Assembly: GCA_027343665.1 (NCBI GenBank)
Contig: DAHWKL010000001.1
Location: 172,770-236,769 of the forward strand
Direction: 5' to 3'
DNA length: 64,000 nucleotides
From: an archaeon
GTDB lineage: Archaea; Nanobdellota; Nanobdellia; Pacearchaeales; GW2011-AR1
Shown here: positions 31,607 to 38,345 of the stretch, one piece after another
Numbering within the stretch: position 1 is the stretch's first letter
Layout: every line of letters begins with the position of its first letter
Notes under the pieces: generated by a model
Database searches by the model: none
Told to the model about the DNA's origin: nothing
The model's input: only the letters and a program-made list of their open reading frames with translations
Program-made: the position numbers and the translations under genes

Positions 31607-32497
31607 ATGCAAATTTCAAAATTCTGGAAAGAAAGAACGGCCAACAAAGTTTTACTTTCAGTGATAATTGCATGGATAGTTGTAGCGATCATTTTCGCAT
31701 TCTATGACCTTGCAATTTCAGAAACGCTTTACAATGCAGCATCTCCCGTAGCGCAATACGTCCAATACTTCGGCGAAATTCCAGGGATACTTTTTGGATT
31801 GTTTGCACTTTTCACTTTGGGAACAAATCTCGAATTCAACGGAAAAAAACACACAAAAATATTTTTCATTGCAGAGATAGCAATTTCAGTTTTTTTGATC
31901 TATTACGTGCTCAATCTTATATTGAATTATTTCCAAATTAATTTTAATTACATTTCATTTGCAGGGGTGCCTGTATTTTTGGGAATAGTTTTAGTCTCAC
32001 TTGTAGGTTTTCATATTTTCGAAACAAAACTCAGCGAATTCCAAAAGAGAAAATATCTCTTTGCAAAAGTGAGCGTGATGACTTTTGTCGTTGCCGCTTT
32101 CATAGTTGAAGTCTTGAAAATCCTATGGGGACGCGTGAGGTTCAGGGATTTGACTGCAGGCTTCACAAATTTTACTTCTTGGTATCTTCCTCAGGGAATC
32201 ACAGGGGGGCACTCATTTCCATCCGGACACGCTTATCTCGCCTGGATATTAATCCCTCTATTTTTATTATTTATTAACAAAAAAGGCATAGGAAAATGGT
32301 TAGTCATGGGAATTACCATAATTTACGGATTTTTCATATCTATCGAAAGGATAATTGCAGGTGCTCATTATGCATCTGATGTACTGTTTTCCGCGGGTAT
32401 TGTGATAATCACGTTCTTGATAATTTACAAAGCACACTTCCCAGAAAAAGAAAATTCACCGACGGGAAAGGGCAAAAAGGGAAAAAAGAAAAAATAA
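31607..32497 (+). CDS. PAP2-family membrane phosphatase
   Basis: A 296-residue membrane protein with about six helices and the three PAP2 motifs: KILWGRVRFRD (about 182-192), SFPSGHA (about 200-206) and RIIAGAHYASD (about 247-257), which hold the catalytic His pair. Such enzymes dephosphorylate lipid phosphates, for example phosphatidic acid or polyprenyl diphosphate carriers, at the membrane surface. The C-terminus is strongly basic (GKGKKGKKKK). The likely job is recycling of lipid carriers, but the substrate cannot be read from sequence. Confidence 0.88.
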   Translation: MQISKFWKERTANKVLLSVIIAWIVVAIIFAFYDLAISETLYNAASPVAQYVQYFGEIPGILFGLFALFTLGTNLEFNGKKHTKIFFIAEIAISVFLIYYVLNLILNYFQINFNYISFAGVPVFLGIVLVSLVGFHIFETKLSEFQKRKYLFAKVSVMTFVVAAFIVEVLKILWGRVRFRDLTAGFTNFTSWYLPQGITGGHSFPSGHAYLAWILIPLFLLFINKKGIGKWLVMGITIIYGFFISIERIIAGAHYASDVLFSAGIVIITFLIIYKAHFPEKENSPTGKGKKGKKKK

Positions 32498-32502
32498 TCG
32501 AA

Positions 32503-32516
32503 ACATTTATAAATGT
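32503..32516 (+). promoter_or_regulatory. EF-1alpha core promoter (palindromic TATA box)
   Basis: ACATTTATAAATGT is a perfect 14-bp palindrome around a TTTATAAA box. The box centre is 26 bp before the EF-1alpha ATG at 32536, which predicts a leaderless transcript. The symmetry extends beyond the TATA core, so a dimeric regulator could also bind, though symmetry alone does not show this. Confidence 0.7.
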
Positions 32517-32535
32517 AATTTTTCATTAACTAAAC

Positions 32536-33819
32536 ATGGCAAAAGACAAACCAAACATGAATGTAGTCTTCGTTGGACATGTTGATGCAGGAAAATCAAC
32601 TTGCGTCGGTAGAATGATGTTCGATGGCGGGGCAGTTTCAGAGCAGGAAATGAAAAAGCTCAAAGAAGAAGCTGCAAAGTACGGAAAAGCTGGTTTTGAA
32701 TTCGCTTATGTCATGGACAACATCAAAGAGGAAAGAGAAAGAGGAGTTACAATAGACCTTGCTTACAAGAAATTAGTTACCGACAAATATCAAATCACAA
32801 TCATTGATGCTCCCGGTCACAGAGATTTTGTTAAGAATATGATTACAGGAGCTTCACAGGCAGACGCTGCTTTCTTGGTAATTGCTGCACCAGCAGGTGT
32901 TCAGCCACAGACAACAGAACACTTATGGCTTTTAAGAACGATGGGGGTGAAGAACCTTGCAATAGCAATAAATAAGATGGATGCAGTAAATTATGAGGAG
33001 TCAAAATATAATTCTGTTAAAGAAGAAGTTTCGAAATTGTTGAAACAAGTTGGGATAAACCCAGATGCAACGACTTTCATAGCCTGCTCGGGTCAGTTAG
33101 GAGATAATATTATAAGAAGATCTGAAAAAATGCCTTGGTATAAAGGGCCAACTTTAAGAGAGCAAATTGATTTGTTCCCAGCTCCAGAACTACCAACCAA
33201 TCTTCCTATGAGAATGCCGGTTCAGGATGTTTACGAAATTACAGGAATAGGGACAGTTCCGGTAGGAAAAGTTGAAACAGGAGTATTAAAAGTAGGTCAG
33301 AAAATAGTTGTTCTTCCTGGAAGAACGGGCGAAGGAATTCCGGGTGAAATTAAGAGTATTGAAGCTCACCACGAGTCTCTTCCCGAAGCTCAAGCCGGTG
33401 AAAACATAGGGGTAAACATCAGAGGCATCGGAAAGAAAGATATAGCAAGAGGAGATGTTATATGTGAGGCTTCGTCTCCAATCCCAATTGTTGAAGAATT
33501 TGTCGCTCAAATTGCTGTGATAAATCACCCAACTGTTCTTGCAAAGGGATACACACCAGTTTTTCATATCCATACTGCTCAGGTTCCATGCCAGTTCGTG
33601 GAGTTGATTGCACAAATTGACCCAAGATCAGGTGAAGTTATAAAGGAACACCCAGACTTTTTGAAGAACGGAGATGTTGCAAAGGTAAGAATAAAACCTC
33701 AGGGGAGACTTGCTCTTGAAACAACAAAAGAGAACCCTTACATGGCAAGATTTGCTGTGAGAGACGCAGGACAAACTGTTGCTGCAGGTATGTGCCTTGA
33801 GATAAGCAAAAAAAAGTAG
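32536..33819 (+). CDS. tuf: Translation elongation factor EF-1alpha
   Basis: GTPase that delivers aminoacyl-tRNA to the ribosome. The 427 residues include G1 GHVDAGKST, the switch region ERERGVTIDLAY, G3 DAPGHRDF, G4 NKMD, and the domain II/III features RMPVQDVYEITGIGTVPVGKVETG and AQIAVINHP. The length is normal. It has a clean leaderless promoter. The usual archaeal partner uS10 does not follow; instead there is an unknown gene. Confidence 0.97.
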   Translation: MAKDKPNMNVVFVGHVDAGKSTCVGRMMFDGGAVSEQEMKKLKEEAAKYGKAGFEFAYVMDNIKEERERGVTIDLAYKKLVTDKYQITIIDAPGHRDFVKNMITGASQADAAFLVIAAPAGVQPQTTEHLWLLRTMGVKNLAIAINKMDAVNYEESKYNSVKEEVSKLLKQVGINPDATTFIACSGQLGDNIIRRSEKMPWYKGPTLREQIDLFPAPELPTNLPMRMPVQDVYEITGIGTVPVGKVETGVLKVGQKIVVLPGRTGEGIPGEIKSIEAHHESLPEAQAGENIGVNIRGIGKKDIARGDVICEASSPIPIVEEFVAQIAVINHPTVLAKGYTPVFHIHTAQVPCQFVELIAQIDPRSGEVIKEHPDFLKNGDVAKVRIKPQGRLALETTKENPYMARFAVRDAGQTVAAGMCLEISKKK

Positions 33820-33840
33820 GGCTTTAGACAAAATTTTTTT

Positions 33841-34224
33841 ATGGATTTAAGCAAATTAATATTACCTGAAGAGTTTTACAATTTGGAACCTGAAGAAAAA
33901 AGGGGATACAAAAAAAGCTTAACTTATGAGGAAAATCTTGTTTTCACGACAAATCTGGCTGAGTGGAATATAAAAGACTCATTTGGTATTGAGATAAATG
34001 GCCACGAGAAATGGATGCTAAGGTTATACCTGAAAGCATCAATGGGCAAACCTTATGTGTGGGATTTTTTTCAGGAAAGCATTTCAAAATTACTCTTTGA
34101 TTATTTTGATATGAACTTTTCAGACTTTTTCCCAAAAGAGGAAGGTATGCTCAGGTATCCTCAGGTAAAAGAGTATTTACATAAAAGATCAAGTTTGTGG
34201 CGTGATGAAAGGGAACTTCTCTGA
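33841..34224 (+). CDS. Unknown soluble protein downstream of EF-1alpha
   Basis: A 127-residue protein (MDLSKLILPEEFYNLEPEEKRGYKKSL...) rich in aromatic and charged residues, probably all-helical, with no membrane segment or known motif. It starts 21 bases after the EF-1alpha stop, with a T-tract (aattttttt) directly before the ATG. That tract may terminate EF-1alpha transcription and leave this gene on a weaker message. Not recognised. Confidence 0.65.
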   Translation: MDLSKLILPEEFYNLEPEEKRGYKKSLTYEENLVFTTNLAEWNIKDSFGIEINGHEKWMLRLYLKASMGKPYVWDFFQESISKLLFDYFDMNFSDFFPKEEGMLRYPQVKEYLHKRSSLWRDERELL

Positions 34225-34300
34225 ACAAAGAATATATAAAGAAAATTGCATTAATCCACAAGTCTTAAAAATCAATTTTTTCATATTACAATAGATTAAA

Positions 34301-34897
34301 ATGCCAACAACAAATAAAGAGAGGAATGGAAGGAAACCGGAATTTCCCGTCGATGAAATCTTCCTTGATAGATGGTCACCAAGAGCCATGTCAGGTGAGA
34401 AGATTTCAAAAAAGGAGATAATGTCTTTGTTTGAGGCTGCAAGATGGGCGCCGTCAGCTTACAATGGACAACCCTGGAGATTCATTTACGCTCTGCGCGA
34501 AACTCCGCAATGGGAACCAATTTACGGGCTGATGAGTGAATTCAACCAGCAATGGACGAAAAATGCTTCAGCATTGATTGTTGTGATATCACAAAATAAT
34601 TTCGAACATAACGGACAGCCTTCAATAACACATTCATTTGACGCTGGAGCTGCATGGGAAAACTTAGCACTCCAAGGAAGCTTTTTGGGATATGTCACGC
34701 ATGGAATGTCTGGATTTGATTATGGTAAAGCCAAAAAAGTGCTTGGAATTCCTGAAGATTACACTGTTGAAGCGATGATTGCCATAGGAAAACCCGGGAA
34801 AAAAGAAGATCTGCCTGACGGAATGAGAGAAAGAGAGATACCAAGCCCAAGAAAAAACATCAAAGAGATAGTTTTTGAAGGAAAGTTCAGGAAATAA
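34301..34897 (+). CDS. Nitroreductase-family FMN oxidoreductase
   Basis: A 198-residue nitroreductase-like flavoprotein. It has FLDRWSPRAMSGEKISKKEIMSLFEAARWAPSAYNGQPWRFIYA, in which the R-SPR and AP-(S)-NxQPW segments bind FMN, then ASALIVVIS, DAGAAWENLALQGSFLGYVTHGM, and a C-terminal MIAIGKPG. It is expected to be a homodimer using NAD(P)H, with an unknown electron acceptor. It stands alone, with a TATA-like tcttaaaaatc about 40 bases upstream. Confidence 0.88.
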   Translation: MPTTNKERNGRKPEFPVDEIFLDRWSPRAMSGEKISKKEIMSLFEAARWAPSAYNGQPWRFIYALRETPQWEPIYGLMSEFNQQWTKNASALIVVISQNNFEHNGQPSITHSFDAGAAWENLALQGSFLGYVTHGMSGFDYGKAKKVLGIPEDYTVEAMIAIGKPGKKEDLPDGMREREIPSPRKNIKEIVFEGKFRK

Positions 34898-34946
34898 GCG
34901 AAAATTCTCAGTAATCCTTAAATAGTCAGATTAAATAGATTCTCCC

Positions 34947-35216
34947 ATGAGAGAGATTGAAAGTAGAAAAGAAATGACTGCATTCTTCGAAAAAAACCTT
35001 GCCAGCGGTCACGAAGCTGAAGAGCTTTATTCCATACTTTTAAACCAAGGTTATCCGAAAAGTCTTATAAACGAGGGGTACAACGAAGCGACTGAGAAAA
35101 TGAGGAAAAGAAAAGAAGTGCAGGCAGAAAAGCAAATACCGGTAGTTGAAAAGGCAGTTCCGGCTTCTGTTGAAAAAAAGCAGAACTTTTTTGGGAAACT
35201 TTTTGGAAAGAAATGA
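34947..35216 (+). CDS. Small unknown protein
   Basis: An 89-residue protein with a helical N-terminal half (MREIESRKEMTAFFEKNLASGHEAEELYSILLNQGYPKSLINEGYNEA), a charged linker, and a short Phe/Gly/Lys-rich tail (KKQNFFGKLFGKK). The tail resembles membrane- or partner-binding ends seen in other small archaeal proteins. A ccttaaatag TATA-like box lies about 30 bases upstream. No family is recognised. Confidence 0.65.
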   Translation: MREIESRKEMTAFFEKNLASGHEAEELYSILLNQGYPKSLINEGYNEATEKMRKRKEVQAEKQIPVVEKAVPASVEKKQNFFGKLFGKK

Positions 35217-35271
35217 GCATTTATCAAAATTAAATAAAAATCCTTAAATACTTAATTTTGTTTTTACAAAC

Positions 35272-35829
35272 ATGCTAACTAAAGATATGCATAAACAGGA
35301 CATAGATAATTTTCTTGAAGGAAAGGGTGATTTCGTAAAAATAGACCATTTGACACGTTATATAAAATCCATGCCTCCGATTGAGATGAGAAAATACGCT
35401 TACCTGAAGCTTGCCGAAGTTTTCACAAAAAAGGAGATGTTTGTCGACGCTGCAGGAGCATTCAGAAATGCTGCGGTGAACTCAGTCGCATTCAGGGAAA
35501 AGCAGGAAAATTACCTTAATGAAGCGAAAGCTTACATTTCAGGCGGAAAATTTGACGAAAGCGACAAGGCCCTGAAACGCGCGATGGATGAAGGAAATCA
35601 AAAGGAAAAAGACATGCTTTACTCTGAGATTCTGGAACATTACAGAAATGAAGTAAAGAACCTCAAAGCAAGAGGAAAACATGGGCATATTGTAAAAGTT
35701 TACGAAAAAATGATAAGAATGAAATTCCCTGAAGGTGAAAAAGAAGAAATTAAAGGAGAACTATTAAATCTTTATGAAAAACTTGGCAAAGTAAAAGAAT
35801 ACAAAACCTTAAGGGGAATTGATTATTAA
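35272..35829 (+). CDS. TPR-like helical repeat protein
   Basis: A 185-residue all-helical protein whose spacing resembles tetratricopeptide or SNAP-like repeats: EMRKYAYLKLAEVFTKKEMFVDAAGAFRNAA, then KQENYLNEAKAYISGGKFDESDKALKRAMDEG, then a further helical pair. It would provide a protein-binding scaffold. The TATA-like ccttaaatac lies about 30 bases before the ATG. No catalytic motif is present and no partner is evident from its neighbours. Confidence 0.7.
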   Translation: MLTKDMHKQDIDNFLEGKGDFVKIDHLTRYIKSMPPIEMRKYAYLKLAEVFTKKEMFVDAAGAFRNAAVNSVAFREKQENYLNEAKAYISGGKFDESDKALKRAMDEGNQKEKDMLYSEILEHYRNEVKNLKARGKHGHIVKVYEKMIRMKFPEGEKEEIKGELLNLYEKLGKVKEYKTLRGIDY

Positions 35830-35873
35830 TCTGGCATAATTATCCTTAAAAAGGCTGGCTTCTCAGTCTTTTC

Positions 35874-36596
35874 ATGGAATACAAAACTGTTGAATATGAT
35901 GCAAAAGAACACTCTGATGTTGTCAATAATCTTCCTGCCGAAACGATATTAAAACCCCACAATATCTTCAGGCATTTCAATCCAAAAGGAAAATTGATAG
36001 TTGATTTGGGCTGTGGCGACGGGTCAATATCAAGAATGGCGATAGACAAAGGAGCCGATTATGTTTTGGGGATAGATTCAAAATTTGAGATGGTCATACG
36101 TGCAGGCGAGATGAATGAAGGTTACAAAGGCAAAATACATTATATAAATGATTTCGTCGAAAACTGCGGAGGTTCCGGAAAGTTTGATATCGCAATAATG
36201 TCCTATCTTTTAAACAACGCTCAAAGTGCAAATCAACTTGAAAAACAGGTAAAGGCGGCCTTTTCATTTCTCAAAGATGGCGGAATGGCAATAATATTCA
36301 ACAACAATCCTTTTGATACTTTTGGAGGTGATTTCACAAAGTACGGATTCAGGAAAACTATCGCCGGGACAGATGACGGAAGTGAGATAATATACAACTA
36401 CAGCCCATTGATGAGCAAAAGAATAGTAAATTACTTCCTTAGCCCCGAAATTCACGAGCAAGCTTTCAAGACTGCAGGATTCTCAAATTTCAGATGGGAA
36501 AAGCTTGAATTGATGCCGAAAGCCGATAAAGATTTCTGGAAAGAATATTTTGAAAGGAAAGAGCTCCCGGTCATTGGGATTGTCGCAGAGAAATGA
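35874..36596 (+). CDS. Class I SAM-dependent methyltransferase
   Basis: A 240-residue methyltransferase with the glycine-rich SAM site LIVDLGCGDGSISRMA (about 41-56), an acidic ribose-binding residue in VLGIDSKFEM, and FDIAIMSYLLNNAQ as motif IV. The C-terminal part (RIVNYFLSPEIHEQAFKTAGFSNFRWEKLEL) is typical of small-molecule methyltransferases of the UbiE/arsM-like type. The substrate is unknown. It is a single gene whose stop lies three bases from the end of the converging unknown gene. Confidence 0.85.
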   Translation: MEYKTVEYDAKEHSDVVNNLPAETILKPHNIFRHFNPKGKLIVDLGCGDGSISRMAIDKGADYVLGIDSKFEMVIRAGEMNEGYKGKIHYINDFVENCGGSGKFDIAIMSYLLNNAQSANQLEKQVKAAFSFLKDGGMAIIFNNNPFDTFGGDFTKYGFRKTIAGTDDGSEIIYNYSPLMSKRIVNYFLSPEIHEQAFKTAGFSNFRWEKLELMPKADKDFWKEYFERKELPVIGIVAEK

Positions 36597-36599
36597 ATT

Positions 36600-36929
36600 T
36601 CATTTATGAGCTTCCCTTTTAGATTTGTAAAAATTGCAAGTCAAGCACATACGAAGATCTCTTTGAACCCTCTCACCAATCTCTTTTGCCATTTCATCAG
36701 TAATGTCATCAGCAATCCTGACTCCTGCAAGATGAGCAACATCTACAAGGGTTTTTCTATCTTCTCCAAAAATCTTCTCTTCCGGGAACAAACCTGTCCG
36801 AATAACCTTTTTATTTTCACAATTATAACTTTCGAACAGCCCATGCTGCCTTATCTCATAATCCATCTCATCTCCTCCTCCGGATCCTACCGCATATCTG
36901 CATGCTTCCCATGATTGATTACCTGCCAT
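36600..36929 (-). CDS. Unknown protein with C-terminal CxxC
   Basis: A 109-residue soluble protein (MAGNQSWEACRYAVGSGGGDEMDYE...). It contains four Cys, two of them as CLTC near the C-terminus (about residues 94-97), which may bind a metal. The overlapping plus-strand ORF 36606-36914 is rejected because its composition is that of a reverse-strand shadow. The gene converges on the methyltransferase gene three bases away. Not recognised. Confidence 0.6.
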   Translation of the reverse strand: MAGNQSWEACRYAVGSGGGDEMDYEIRQHGLFESYNCENKKVIRTGLFPEEKIFGEDRKTLVDVAHLAGVRIADDITDEMAKEIGERVQRDLRMCLTCNFYKSKREAHK

Positions 36930-36962
36930 GAATTATGGTAAGGAAATTACTTTATAAGAATT

Positions 36963-37157
36963 ATCAGGATTAATAAGATAATCCCTGATTGAAATAAACC
37001 CTGCAAAATCTTTAAAAACTCACCCCCCCATACAGAATAATCAGAAAAGTACTAAGCATATCACGCTTACTATCATATTCAATTTATATTGAAAGACTTT
37101 GGTGAAAAAGCTAAAGTATTTTTCTAAAAATCCATAAGGATTTTACAAACTAAACAT
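36963..37157 (+). promoter_or_regulatory. Structured upstream region and leader of dnaG
   Basis: This 239-base gap holds a hairpin ATCAGGATTA...TAATCCCTGAT (36963-36989, one bulge) and a TATA-like ctttaaaaa near 37010. It also holds TTCAAT-ttat-ATTGAA near 37079-37094, and a perfect AAAATCC-ataa-GGATTTT stem (37127-37144) just before the Shine-Dalgarno aaggag (37158-37163). If transcription starts near 37038, dnaG has a leader of about 130 bases, far longer than its neighbours. No coding frame is seen in it. Confidence 0.5.
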
Positions 37158-37168
37158 AAGGAGAAAAA

Positions 37169-38341
37169 ATGGCAAAAGTAAGTCCAGTATCAATAAAATA
37201 TATGATTCATGCCACATTGAATGCTGAAGGCGCTCTTGAAAAGCCGGATGTAATAGGTGCTTTGTTCGGGCAGACTGAAGGCCTTCTTGGGGCTGACCTT
37301 GAAATGAGGGAGCTTCAGAAAGAAGGAAAAATCGGAAGAATTGAAGTTGATCTTGAAAAAGCTGATAAAAGAACAATAGGAATAATAAAAATACCGACAG
37401 CTTTAGACCAGTCTGAAACCGCTTTGATCGCTGCTGCACTTGAAACTATTGAAAGAGTCGGACCATGCGATGCACAGATAGAAATCGAAAGAATTGAAGA
37501 TGTGCGTGGAAATAAGAGAGACTATATCCTTGAAAGAGCCAAAAAACTCATGATGGGGATAGAGGGTTCAACTGATTCAAGGGATATATCCAATCAGATA
37601 AAAGACTCTACAAAGATTGCAGGTGTAAAAGAATACGGAGAAAGCAAACTCGCTTACGGCGGTGACCTTGATTCGAAAGAATTGATTGTCGTTGAAGGAA
37701 GAGCTGATGTCGTAAATTTGGTGAGAGCAGGAATCAATAATGTTATCGGGATGAATGGGACAAAACTACCTGATGAAATCAAAGAACTCGCAAAAACAAA
37801 GGAGATAACCCTTTTTGTTGATGGAGACAGGGGTGGAAAGCTCATTGCCCAGAACGTCATGGACAACGCAGATATAAGATATATCGCAACAGCTCCTGAC
37901 GGAAAAGAAGTCGAAGAACTGGCTTCGAAAGAAATTTTGATGAATTTAAGAAAAAAAGTCCCCGCAAAGGACTTTTTTTCCTCTTTTGAAAAAAACTTCA
38001 AATTCTCAGATAAGAAAACAAAAGATGGAGAGACAGAACCCAAAAAAGCGGAGGTTTTGGAATTAAGCCCTGAAAATAAAGAAAAATTAAAAAAGATCTC
38101 AAAAAGCATAGAAAAAAGCGGCAAAGCAGTGATCGTTGATGGAAACTTTAAGGAGTTAAAAGACGCTTCGGCAAAAGCAATATCCAGGGTTCTCAGAAAT
38201 GTTAAAGGAGCGGCAGCATTAATCATAGATGGATCGGCTACTGGAGCAATAATAGAATCTGCTGAAGAAGCTGGGATCCAAATAATAGTCGCAAAGAATT
38301 TCCAGACAGCTGATACAAAGATAAAGTTATTGAGCTTGTAA
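37169..38341 (+). CDS. dnaG: Archaeal DnaG primase-like protein
   Basis: The archaeal homologue of bacterial primase, reported to associate with the RNA exosome. The 390 residues have an archaeal N-terminal domain (SPVSIKYMIHATLNAEGALEKPDVIGALFGQTEGLLG), then the TOPRIM domain with IVVEGRADVVNL (about residues 172-183) and FVDGDRGGK (about 215-223), the metal-binding acidic residues. A charged C-terminal region (KKTKDGETEPKKAEVLELSP...) follows, then a second small alpha/beta part. It has a Shine-Dalgarno sequence and a long leader, unlike its leaderless neighbours. Its end converges with the P-type ATPase gene. Confidence 0.93.
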   Translation: MAKVSPVSIKYMIHATLNAEGALEKPDVIGALFGQTEGLLGADLEMRELQKEGKIGRIEVDLEKADKRTIGIIKIPTALDQSETALIAAALETIERVGPCDAQIEIERIEDVRGNKRDYILERAKKLMMGIEGSTDSRDISNQIKDSTKIAGVKEYGESKLAYGGDLDSKELIVVEGRADVVNLVRAGINNVIGMNGTKLPDEIKELAKTKEITLFVDGDRGGKLIAQNVMDNADIRYIATAPDGKEVEELASKEILMNLRKKVPAKDFFSSFEKNFKFSDKKTKDGETEPKKAEVLELSPENKEKLKKISKSIEKSGKAVIVDGNFKELKDASAKAISRVLRNVKGAAALIIDGSATGAIIESAEEAGIQIIVAKNFQTADTKIKLLSL

Positions 38342-38345
38342 GGAT

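Noticed and set aside
36606-36914. 102-residue plus-strand ORF opposite the 36600-36929 gene
   Set aside because: Its composition (Cys, Phe, Ser, Ile) and lack of promoter fit a shadow. The minus-strand frame has a more normal protein composition.
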